Assembly: GCF_000058485.1 (NCBI RefSeq)
Contig: NC_008278.1
Coordinates: 924,962 to 988,961 of the forward strand
Length of the DNA stretch: 64,000 nucleotides
Source of the DNA: Frankia alni ACN14a
GTDB lineage: Bacteria > Actinomycetota > Actinomycetes > Frankiales > Frankiaceae
Reading direction: 5' to 3'
Position numbers and translations under genes: made by a program. Below, piece by piece: positions 33,901 to 41,600 of the stretch. The notes under the pieces are model-generated. The model ran no database searches and was not told where the DNA came from. It saw nothing but the letters and a program-made list of their open reading frames with translations. The number at the start of each line of letters is the position of its first letter. Within the stretch, counting starts at the first letter, position 1.

Positions 33901-35880
33901 AAGCAGACGCGCCTGCTCCGTGAGCGCGGCGGACAGTACCCGCAGTGACCGGTCGATGAAGCGGGCGGCCTCGGTGTCCGAGGCGAGCAGCAGCGCCCGT
34001 TCCGTGGCGTCCTGGGGTGGCTGGGCCGGACCGCTTCGGCGCCCGGACAGCGCCACCATCACCCCGGCCGCGAGCAGGCCGGCGGCCGCGACGCCCAGGA
34101 AGTCCTGTGGCGGTGCGAGGGAGGCGGCCAGCATCGGACCCGCCGCCTGTTCCGGTGCGTCCGGCCCCGAGGGCAGGCGCGATGACGCGAACGGGTTGTC
34201 CGGTGCGTAGCGATCACCTGCTGTTTGCCGGTCATCGGCTGTGTCCCGGTCGTGGGCTGTGTACCGGTCGTCGGCCGCGCCGGGCCAGGCCTCGAAGGCG
34301 GCGTCGTCGTCGGCGTCTGCGGCGTCGCCGAAGCTGTCGTGATCGAAAAGCTCGGCCAGTTCGCCGTCGCCGGCGGGGTCAGCCGCAACCTGCGGCCACT
34401 CGGCGGTGCCTTCGGGCATCCGCAGGACGCGCAACCCGTCGCCCTGGGCGTCGGCGGGCAGTAGCAGGACCCACCCGGCGTGGATGAGGGACGGCTTGGA
34501 CAACGTCCGGCCGTCCGGTTGGGTGCGGCCCTCGTTCAGATCGAAGATCTCGCGGTACCGCAGCCCATCACCGAGAAAGCGCTCGGCGATGCCCCAGAGG
34601 GTGTCGTGATGACGTCCGTCCGCCGGGCGCACCTCGTACAGCTTCACCATGCGCTCGCCGAGGACCAGGCGGCTGTGCTGGTCCGCGGCCGGGCTGATCA
34701 GCTCCGGGCGGTCGCCAGGCCATGGTGGCGGCAGCTCGTCCTGACCGGCGACAGGCTGCTGCGCCGGGAGAACCGGCCCTGCGAACTCCGCCGTCCGCAC
34801 CCCGGCCAGGCGACCGACACGGTCAGCGCCAGCGACACCGTCCGAACGACCCACGCCGTCCGGGCCGACGCCGTCCGGGCCGGTGCCGTCCGGGCCGGTG
34901 CCGTCCAGACCGTCGGGATCGGCCACGTCGCCATACCGGTCGCCGGGATAGGGAGCGTGTTCGTATCCGCCGTCGCCCGGGAGCTCGTCAGGAGGCGAGA
35001 CGCCAGCACGCGGCGAGGCTCCATCGAGGGCCCAGGTGGGGCGCGCGGCAGGTGAGACGGGCAGGGTGGCCCAACTGCGGGAGGCCTGGGCCGTTGAACC
35101 AACGCCGTCGGGCGTGTCCGGATGGTCGGGCGAATCCGGGTGGTCGGGGGCCCCAGGTCCGTCCAGGCCGTTCGTGGTGCCGTCCCGCAGGCCGGTCCCG
35201 TCCGCGACCCGGGGCGGCGCCAGTTCCGGGCGCGGACCCGGTGCGGGCATCCCTCGCAGCACCCCGCCTGGTCCGGGGCGCTGCCCACGTGCCGTCTCCT
35301 GCCCGTAGGTCGCCGGAACCACGAGGGCTGTGGTGCCCGAGAGCAGCAACGCGGTGACGACGAGGCGGCGGGCGAGCATCTGGGGGGCACCGCCGAACGG
35401 AATGCGCGGAGCCAGACCGCTGCCGCGAACCTCCGCGCGCCACTCCGCGACGAGACAGGCGATGAAGTGCGCCCACGCCGCCCAGAAAAGCAGGGAAAGG
35501 ATGGCCCGGACGACCCCGCCTGCCCCGCTGCCGCTCCGGATCGGCGGACCGAGCACCAGCGCGAGGACCACGGGGATGCCGAGGACCGCCACCGTGATCG
35601 CCGCGAGCGCGCCCGCCGCCTGCAGCCGCTCGCGCGCGCGATCCTCGGGCGGGACCATAGGCACCGCCTGCCGGGTCGGCACCGCCTGCCGGGTCGGCAC
35701 CGCCTCGCCGCCGGTGGCGCGCCGGCCGGCCGCACCCCTCGCGGCCGGGCCACGCCGCCGCTTCGCATCCGGCTGCGGCGTGCCTGGCCGCACGGCGGAT
35801 TCCGGCACGGACGGTGGGGTGCCCGTGGGGTCGGGCGGATGCGAGGGCGACGGTGCCGAGGGCAACGGTGTGGTCGACAT
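30958..35880 (-). CDS. Giant membrane protein with LysM-like and BTAD domains
   Basis: About 1640 residues. Order: Pro-rich cytosolic N-terminus; three hydrophobic helices (~80-190); a Pro/Asp/Gly-rich linker; a LysM-like segment (~400-475: YEVRPADGRHHDTLWGIAERFLGDGLRYREIFDLNEG); a fourth helix (~590-610, FLGVAAAGLLAAGVMVALSG); a ~300-residue alpha/beta region; a 400-residue Pro-rich linker including a polyproline run; and a C-terminal BTAD-like domain (VRVLGVPTVEG..., WRLSSDVRCDWELF, LFGDT-like helices). BTAD is the activation domain of SARP/AfsR-type regulators. ATG 35880 has GGGGA upstream. Its position beside EccC/WXG100 genes suggests a role in that secretion locus; function unknown. Confidence 0.8.
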   Translation of the reverse strand: MSTTPLPSAPSPSHPPDPTGTPPSVPESAVRPGTPQPDAKRRRGPAARGAAGRRATGGEAVPTRQAVPTRQAVPMVPPEDRARERLQAAGALAAITVAVLGIPVVLALVLGPPIRSGSGAGGVVRAILSLLFWAAWAHFIACLVAEWRAEVRGSGLAPRIPFGGAPQMLARRLVVTALLLSGTTALVVPATYGQETARGQRPGPGGVLRGMPAPGPRPELAPPRVADGTGLRDGTTNGLDGPGAPDHPDSPDHPDTPDGVGSTAQASRSWATLPVSPAARPTWALDGASPRAGVSPPDELPGDGGYEHAPYPGDRYGDVADPDGLDGTGPDGTGPDGVGPDGVGRSDGVAGADRVGRLAGVRTAEFAGPVLPAQQPVAGQDELPPPWPGDRPELISPAADQHSRLVLGERMVKLYEVRPADGRHHDTLWGIAERFLGDGLRYREIFDLNEGRTQPDGRTLSKPSLIHAGWVLLLPADAQGDGLRVLRMPEGTAEWPQVAADPAGDGELAELFDHDSFGDAADADDDAAFEAWPGAADDRYTAHDRDTADDRQTAGDRYAPDNPFASSRLPSGPDAPEQAAGPMLAASLAPPQDFLGVAAAGLLAAGVMVALSGRRSGPAQPPQDATERALLLASDTEAARFIDRSLRVLSAALTEQARLLPAVYAAILTEDALILHMAPAQEEPPPPPWAVGEVPGSWWIERTPELLAVSGDGSFAQPVLGVPAPFPALVSFGHDDAGSRILVDLEGAPGVISLLGDRVIAMQVVIAVALELATNVWSDDLRVCLIGFPADDDLDELLTIAPERLWTAVSVAEALDELSGPDDEDAVLDVGAYGDDFPLEAGQRIAGNPGALAPDLLVLAEPPAEADIARLARMAQGRRHAVGVLTVGDSPAARWRFTVGPDRRMSLGVLGVEVWAQSISGPECRAIAALFRAADAATVPAPAGPAEDEPPPQATPAPASSIAAPPAPPPLPPPAMTDPARAVGAAQADPGEAVPAPAQPTPDDEITRPPARADSVPGVLPWTPPLAAIPPATGSQASAPASADEDLTRPPANGRRAPLGPPPVPLISPGGPASPERAASPHSAASDAEPAPGRVTPSAPAPTPFLAAPGDAGPHDTDAMLLSHPSSPLIRPTDIPRVPPVLYFETPRMRANRAAQAQPQAPAARGAQTAGAATPSPPPPPPPPPPAATVPGASPPPGTAPTATALPASVPQPAAPAPATAMPGTPLGSTRSSIPPERVPTPPRPTPSPPAAPPPRPPIPPPNERPSGRYPTAAPPREPSSAPPEHSGPPSGQIARPQPPVSYSDGETTTPRGRTWQAGPVPPSPGTAPPSVGPPSAGPASAGPATAGPATAGPATAGPATAAPEPPSATGLRPVRESRPDEPMATGEAQVRVLGVPTVEGPGRQPTDDLDLLTEIAVYLALHREGAHRRLLAEEIWPADAEADDDAVDAALGEARRWLGADVEGRPRLSVDPQGRWRLSSDVRCDWELFVAYTHRAGMPGGDTEADLTTALRMVSGPLWTNLPTGRYRWATTGPIARSTRAGVVDVAHRLAELTLGFGDTMTAMAACRTGLRAVPASEALWRDLLRTVSARGDRRTLEAVTTEMYRTIGAGGGRRGGRAEAETDALVQTLLPGFRRARK
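31793..31858 (-). repeat. 15-bp in-frame tandem repeat
   Basis: Four copies of a unit reading TGCGGTCGCCGGCCC on the plus strand, encoding AGPAT repeats in the Pro-rich linker of the BTAD protein. A GGT triplet run at about 32328-32351 encodes polyproline in the same linker. Confidence 0.8.
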
Positions 35881-36407
35881 GGTTCGTCCCCGATCAGGCG
35901 CAGGGTCGGGCGCACGTGCGTGCCGGGCGAGGGGCGTCGTCGGTCCGCTGGGCACGTCGCGTGGCGCTCATGCTAGGTCGACTGCCGCGGCGATCCGGGG
36001 CGAAGTGAGAGTTCTCTGGCCTTCTTGTGACGATTAACCAGATCGAGATCCTGGGTGCCCTGATCGTCCAACGTGCAGGCTCTCCGGAGCGGCGGAGAGG
36101 AAACAGGGAGCGGCCGGAACGGCTGCCGGGCGGCGTCCGGGGCTCCCTACGCAGGCGGCGCGCAGTGGGCATCCGGCCTCCTCACGCTGCTGCGCCGAGA
36201 CGGCGACAGCGGGACGAACCCGGTGTAACCGTACCAGTGCGATCGCAGAGCGGGAACGTAGGGATGACAGATACGGGATCTTTCACGCACGATGAGCATT
36301 CGGTACCCGATCAAACGCTAAATGTCCGGTTTGAACCTTGCGCTGAGTAATCTCCGCATCCTGAAGCTGCGGTACTGATCGGCGCGTGTCGAGCACAGGG
36401 ATGTGGC
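35881..36407. other. 527-base intergenic region
   Basis: It separates the divergent BTAD protein gene and the first small gene of the secretion locus. GC content drops near 36240-36350. Open frames crossing it have poor codon bias, and I support no gene here; promoters for both neighbours are expected. Confidence 0.4.
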
Positions 36408-37067
36408 TTGAGTGGATACGCGGCGGCGAGCCGGCGAGCTCCGGATCGTTTCGCCATCACGGTGCCCGAGAGCTGGTTCACGTTGGATCTGAGGTCCGGC
36501 CTGACCATGCGTTCGATCGATCCTCTCGTTCACGCCCGTATCCGCGGCACGCCGATGCTGGCCGACCGCCGGGCGGTCATGGCCGCCGTGCTGCGCGACG
36601 CGGCACGGCGCGCGACGGCGAGCGGCGCGGTCTACTGCGGCGTGATGGCGGAGGCCATCGACGGTGCAGGCCTGTCAGCCACGGTGTCGGTCAGCTCTTT
36701 CCGCCATGACGCGGGGCCGGGGGAGTCGGTCCCCACGGTGGGTGAGCTCGTGGTGGGACTGCAGGAGGAGTCCCTGCCGTCCCTGTCGGGTGCCTGGCGC
36801 AAGGTGCAGATCGTGGATCTTCCTGCCGTCGGCCTTGCCGCCCGCATGCTCGGTGCGTCGGCCTCCGGCGGTGGGTTGGACATCGAGCCGAGCCTGGTTG
36901 CGAGCATGCGCACGTTGATCCCCGTGCCGGGTGCGCCGCGCGTGGCCCAGGTCGAGTGCCGCAGTCCGAATATCGCGGTGACCGACGCGCTGCACCGTCT
37001 GTTCGACGCCGTGACCGCGACGTTCCGCTTCGTTCCCGACGGTCCCGACTTTCGCGCACCCGTCTGA
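36408..37067 (+). CDS. Hypothetical protein of the type VII-like locus
   Basis: 219 residues. The N-terminal segment FAITVPESWFTLDL is a pattern seen in small actinobacterial proteins of unknown function often found near ESX-like genes. No membrane segment or catalytic signature is visible; the C-terminus has a strand-rich end (ALHRLFDAVTATFRFVPDGPDF). The TTG start at 36408 is tentative. It lies 216 bases before the next plus-strand gene, with the iron box between them. Confidence 0.68.
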   Translation: MSGYAAASRRAPDRFAITVPESWFTLDLRSGLTMRSIDPLVHARIRGTPMLADRRAVMAAVLRDAARRATASGAVYCGVMAEAIDGAGLSATVSVSSFRHDAGPGESVPTVGELVVGLQEESLPSLSGAWRKVQIVDLPAVGLAARMLGASASGGGLDIEPSLVASMRTLIPVPGAPRVAQVECRSPNIAVTDALHRLFDAVTATFRFVPDGPDFRAPV

Positions 37068-37216
37068 CCGCACGTCGCCGGCACAGGTCGGCGGCGCAGG
37101 TCGACAGGGGTGTGGCCAGATTCCGGTGCCTTCGCGGCTGCTGTCCGCGGTGCTGGAGCACCAGTCCGGGAGAGATCGGTCCAGCAGGTGCAAAGCATGA
37201 CCGCCAGCTTGTGGCG

Positions 37217-37233
37217 CATCATCACCTCCTCCA
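37217..37233 (-). promoter_or_regulatory. Very strong ribosome site plus double ATG on the minus strand
   Basis: GGAGGAGGTG precedes two adjacent ATGs (37222 and 37219) on the minus strand, directly next to the iron box. The frame (MMRHKLAVMLCTCWTDLS...) runs antisense into the 36408-37067 gene. Its first ~50 codons lie in otherwise non-coding DNA. It may be a short iron-regulated peptide or the start of a decayed gene; I cannot decide. Confidence 0.4.
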
Positions 37234-37252
37234 TTAAGTTAGGCGAACTTAA
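37234..37252. promoter_or_regulatory. Iron box (IdeR/DtxR operator)
   Basis: TTAAGTTAGGCGAACTTAA matches the 19-bp IdeR consensus TTAGGTTAGGCTAACCTAA at 16 positions and is a near-perfect dyad. It lies 31 bases upstream of the plus-strand gene at 37284 and just upstream of the minus-strand ribosome site. An IdeR-type regulator with intact metal ligands is encoded at 54729-55418. Confidence 0.82.
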
Positions 37253-37283
37253 GTAAGGCTCGTGGTTCGACGTGGAGGCATGG

Positions 37284-37907
37284 ATGACGGACCGGCGGCG
37301 ACGCGTCGACAGTGCACCGATCATGGCGGCCCGGTCCCTGATCCAGGGCGCCCCGTACGGAAGCCTCGCGCTGTGGGGTGGCGCGGTCGCGCATGGCCTG
37401 CGTTTCGCGACGGCGCCTGTGGATGTGCCGTTGGACGCGCCCACCGGCCCGGTCGCGGTGCCCCGGCCGCAGTCCGGCGTCTCTCCTGCTCACCCGGTCA
37501 GTGGCCGGGTGTCACCGGCGGAGGAGCCGTACATCGAGTCGGCGCCGGGCGGCCCGGCGATTTCCCGAGTGCTCCTGCTCGCCCCGACGCCCTTTGCTGC
37601 GGGCCTCGGCGGGGGCGACCTCGCGACCCGGCTGAACCTGTGCGGGTCGGCAACCGAAGGCGGGCGCTGGGTCTCGGTCGCATTCGGGGGATGGGTCTCC
37701 CCGCTGCCGGCGCAGGCGTGGCCGGTCGCCGCCGTCGGCTTCTCCCTGCGACATCCGACCGCCGATCTGCTCGATCTCGGCGCCGGCTGGTCGCTGCTGC
37801 AGATGGAGGTTGCCGAGGCCGTGGTGCGGACCGCTCGCGCCTGTGTCCTGCTCGCCACCGCTGCTGCCGTCGGTCTGCTGGCGGAAGCGTCCGGGACTTG
37901 TCCGTGA
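37284..37907 (+). CDS. Hypothetical protein, probable iron-regulated member of the type VII-like locus
   Basis: 207 residues. A mid-protein domain has RVLLLAPTPFAAGLGGGDLATRLNLCGSATEG and HPTADLLDLGAGWSLLQMEVAEAVVRTARACVLLATAAAVGLLAEA; the last stretch is hydrophobic and could be a C-terminal anchor. I do not recognise the family. ATG 37284 is preferred over GTG 37272 because GGAGG lies 5 bases upstream. An iron box sits 31 bases upstream where a promoter would be, so expression is probably iron-repressed. It converges with the WXG100/EccC operon. Confidence 0.7.
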   Translation: MTDRRRRVDSAPIMAARSLIQGAPYGSLALWGGAVAHGLRFATAPVDVPLDAPTGPVAVPRPQSGVSPAHPVSGRVSPAEEPYIESAPGGPAISRVLLLAPTPFAAGLGGGDLATRLNLCGSATEGGRWVSVAFGGWVSPLPAQAWPVAAVGFSLRHPTADLLDLGAGWSLLQMEVAEAVVRTARACVLLATAAAVGLLAEASGTCP

Positions 37908-37934
37908 ACCGGCGGGCTCCCCGAACTGGCGGGT

Positions 37935-37985
37935 CCCGGGGTCCCTGTGGCGGCGGGGTCCCTGTGGCGGCGGGGTCCCTGTGTC
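37935..37985 (+). repeat. 17-bp tandem repeat
   Basis: Three near-perfect copies of a GGGGTCCCTGTGGCGGC unit in the gap between the convergent 37284 gene and the WXG100 gene. Confidence 0.75.
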
Positions 37986-38018
37986 GACGAGGTCGCTGAG
38001 CCGATGGGCCCGGTTCGG

Positions 38019-38306
38019 TCATCCGGCGCTCTGGATCTCGCTCTGGATCTCGGCAAGGCGGGTGCGCAGCTGGTCGAGCCGGGCGTGCAGCTCGGTGAGC
38101 GTGCGCTCGTAGCCGGGCCAGACGGTGGTCCGGAACTCGGTCGCGCCGCGGCCGTCCCAGCTCTCCGGATCGGTGAGGGTTCTCGCGGTGGACCGCAGCT
38201 CGTCGAAGTGGGTGAGCAGCGGTCCGTTCACAATCGAGGCAAGGTCCGAGATCGCGGCCACGGCCTGCGGGGTGCTGCGAACGGTGACGTCGGACGACAG
38301 GGTCAC
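38019..38306 (-). CDS. WXG100-family protein (ESAT-6-like), second copy
   Basis: 95 residues, all helical, with the turn motif WDG in PESWDGRGATEF between two long helices, and an RTTVWPGYERTLTELHARLDQLRTRLAEIQSEIQSAG second helix. WXG100 proteins form helical-hairpin dimers exported by type VII systems. GTG 38306 is chosen for GGAGG 5 bases upstream. It follows the first WXG100 gene by 62 bases and probably pairs with it. Confidence 0.85.
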   Translation of the reverse strand: MTLSSDVTVRSTPQAVAAISDLASIVNGPLLTHFDELRSTARTLTDPESWDGRGATEFRTTVWPGYERTLTELHARLDQLRTRLAEIQSEIQSAG

Positions 38307-38368
38307 GGTGTCCTCCACGGGGATTCTGGTCGATGGACGAACGGCGCCGGGGGGTCGGGGAACGATGA

Positions 38369-38638
38369 TCAGCTTCCCGCCGCGGCGGTCCGCCTGTTGA
38401 TCTCGGTGATGCCGCGGGCCAGCTCGGTGAGGTTGGCGTGCAGGTCCGTGAGCGCCTGCTGCACCTCCGGCCAGATCTGCGCGCGGAAGACCTGGGCCTT
38501 CGGGCCCTCCCAGTTGCGCGGGTCCGCAAGGGTGTTGCCGTGGTCGATGAGGTTCACCGCCGTCGTCTGCAGGCCGGGTAGTTGCTGACTCATCCGTGCG
38601 GCGGCCTGCAGGGCCGCCGGCGTCGTGACAGTTCTCAT
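38369..38638 (-). CDS. WXG100-family protein (ESAT-6-like), first copy
   Basis: 89 residues with WEG in DPRNWEGPKAQVF flanked by two amphipathic helices, the WXG100 signature. The end (ARGITEINRRTAAAGS) lacks an obvious YxxxD/E export signal, which may be supplied by the partner. ATG 38638 overlaps the TGA of the EccC gene (ATGA), so synthesis is coupled to the ATPase. A likely type VII substrate or co-substrate. Confidence 0.88.
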   Translation of the reverse strand: MRTVTTPAALQAAARMSQQLPGLQTTAVNLIDHGNTLADPRNWEGPKAQVFRAQIWPEVQQALTDLHANLTELARGITEINRRTAAAGS

Positions 38639-41600
38639 CCGATTCCCTTCGCACTGTGTCGCGGATGGGGCAGTTGTCGAGAGCGGTGCTGGAGGTGGGG
38701 CTGATGCCGGGAGCGGGGCCGGTCGCCAGGTTGAAGGTCGACGGGAACGGTGGCCGGTGGGCAGGCGACCTGCACGGGGAGTAGGAGTCCACGCCGGATG
38801 AGAACTCCCCGACCCGGCGGTACGGGGCCGGGGCTCGTCCGAGGGAGCCGGACACCGAGGAGCTCCCCGTCGACCGGTCGTCTCGGGGCGAGGAGCAGTC
38901 CGTGCCCCTCACGACGGACGTCGACGACGAAGCCGCGGTACTGCAGCACCAGCTCCTCCGTCGACCCGGCGATGACGAGCGCGCCCCCGGCGTCGCGTGC
39001 CTGCTGCCAGAAGCTCGCAAGCTCGGCGGCCGCCTGCTCGCCGATCAGCTCGGCGTCGTCGACGAGGACGACCGGCGGCCGCCTGCCCGGCGGGACGGCC
39101 CAGGGCGCGGCCACGCCGGCGCCGAGGTGGGCAGTTCCGGGAGGTGGGATCGGCCGCCCCGGGCCACCCTCGTCGCCGGCCCCGCCCCCGGCCAGGTGGC
39201 GCAGAACGGAATCCACCACGGCCAGAACACCCGGTTGGCCCGCCAACGCACGTAGCGCCGAGGGGCGCGGTGTCACCGCGACGACGTCGACACCACCGGC
39301 CAGCAGTGACAGTGCGAGGGTGAGCAGCGTCGAGCTGCGTCCCGATCGCGGCGGCCCGCCCACGACGAAGCCGGGCTCCTCGTCGAGCGCGAGGTCGACG
39401 ACGTCCAGTTCGTCCCCGCCGAGTCCGAGAGCGGCCCGCAGCCGGGGCCCGGGTGGGCGGTGGGGAGCGGTGGCGGATCGACGAGCCTGGGCGGTCGCCA
39501 TCCGAGCGCTGGTGACGCACTCCGGGAGCGCTTCGACGCGGAAGGGGCGGTTGCCGTCCCGTGCCGGTCCGCTCGTGTGGACGTCGGCCCGCACTCGCGC
39601 ACCCAGGGCCCGAAACGCCGCCACCTGCGCCCGGCCGGTCGCTTCCAGAGTGAGCACGGCGACCTGAACCTCGACCGGAGCCGTGAAGCGGCCTCCGACC
39701 GCGACACCCCGCCCGGGAGACAGCCGCTCGGGCATGTCTGCGGCGCGGATGCCAGCCAGTGCGTAGTCGCCGGGATCGGCCATCCGCAGGATCAGCCGCT
39801 CATCGATGAGGGAGGCCAGCCGGCCGGTGAGCCCGCGCCGGTCCGTGGACAGGATCACCCGCAGCCCGGCAGCCGGGCCCTCCCGCAGCAGCCGGAGAAG
39901 GCACTCGACGAGTTCGCCGCCGTCGGCATCCTCGGACGCGGCGAGCAGAGCCTCGAAGCCGTCGACGAGAAGCACGAGGTAGGGCGGCCGGACGACGGCA
40001 CCATCCGGGGCCGGGGCGACGCTGCGCCGTGCCTCCTGCAGATCCGCGACCCCGTTCGCGGCGAGTCGCCGGCGGCGCTGCTCGACGGCGACGGTCAGCC
40101 GGGCGAGCAGTCGTCCCACCCGATCGGGATCATCCCGCCCGACGAGCGCGCCGGTGTGCGGCAGGCTGGTCATGGCCGCCAGCGCTCCACCGCCGTAGTC
40201 CAGCCCGTAAAGGTGGACGTCGAGCGGGGACAGTGCGCCGGCGATCGCGCCCGCCACCGTCCGCAGGACCGTGGACCGTCCGGACCGCGGCGCGCCGACG
40301 ACCATCAGGTGGCCGCCGTCCTCCAGGTCCAACGCGAAGGGCTGTTGCGCCTGGCGGTCACAGCGGTCGGACAGGCCGATGGCGACCGGGGTGAGCACCG
40401 TGCCGGGAAGCTCTGGCCTGCCCTGGCGGGACTCGGGGCGGCGCCGCCCTGGCGTATCCGCCGGGTGCGGGTAGAGCTCGTCGGAGCCGACGACGGCCGG
40501 CAGTGCGCCGAGCGCGATGCGCTCCGGCATGGGTGGAAGCCAGGGACTCGGCTGGGCGGGGATCCCCATGGCCGCGGCGGCCTCGCGGACCGCCCCGACC
40601 AGGACGGTCAGCTCGGTGTCGCCGGGTGCGGTATCCCGCGACGTCGCCGCGGGATACGGCCGGGCCGGTTCCGACTCCGGCACGTCCGGCCCGGGCCACG
40701 CCAGCAGGCTCACCCGCGGCGCGGCCCCGTCGGGGTCGTCGCCCTCCGTGCGGACCGGGCTGCCCACCCAGGCGGTCTGCACGGTCGTGACCCGCTCGGG
40801 CCCGGTGCGCACCACCGCCCGGCCGGGGGTGGCGGCATCGATCGCGGCGGCGTCCGGACACCCGACGACGTCCTCGCTTTCGGCCACGTCCGTGACCCGC
40901 AGCGCGACGCGCAGGTTCGTGTTCGCCCGGATCTCGGGGGAGACGACGCCGCTCGGACGCTGGGTGGCCAGGAGCAGGTGGATGCCGAGGGAGCGCCCGC
41001 GCTGGGCAAGACTGACCAGGCCGGTCACGAAGTCGGGTAGCTCGCGGGCGAGGGTGGCGAACTCGTCGACGACGAGAACCAGTCGGGGCGGGACCGCCAG
41101 CTCGCTCGGACCTGCACCCGACGCCGCCCGACGCAGAGCGTCGAGATCTTTGGCGCCGAACCGCGCGAGGAGCGCCTCGCGGCGGTGCAGCTCGGCGGAC
41201 AGCGAGATCAGAGCCCGGCGCACGAGGTGCGGATCGAGATCCGTGACGAGCCCCACGGTGTGCGGCAGGGCGGCGCATTCGGCGAAGGCGGCGCCCCCCT
41301 TGTAGTCGACGAGCACGAACACCAGCTCGTCCGGCCGGTAGGCCACGGCATGCGCAGCGATGATCGTCTGCAGCAGCTCCGACTTGCCCGATCCGGTCGT
41401 GCCCGCGATCAGCCCGTGTGGGCCGTCCCGGGAAAGATCGAGCGCGAACGTGCTGCCGCCGGCGACTCCCACCGGGACGGGACGGCTTCCCGGTGGGGTC
41501 TGCGAGCCCGAAGCGAGCGACCATGCCCGCCGGATCGCCGCTGCGGCCTGCCGGCTCTCGCCGCTGATGTCCGACAGCCGCACGGCCACGGGGAGAGCGG

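Noticed and set aside
36632-37222. Long minus-strand ORF following the iron-box ribosome site
   Set aside because: Beyond its first ~50 codons it is antisense to the better supported 36408-37067 gene and has no family features, so I list only the site and not the full CDS.
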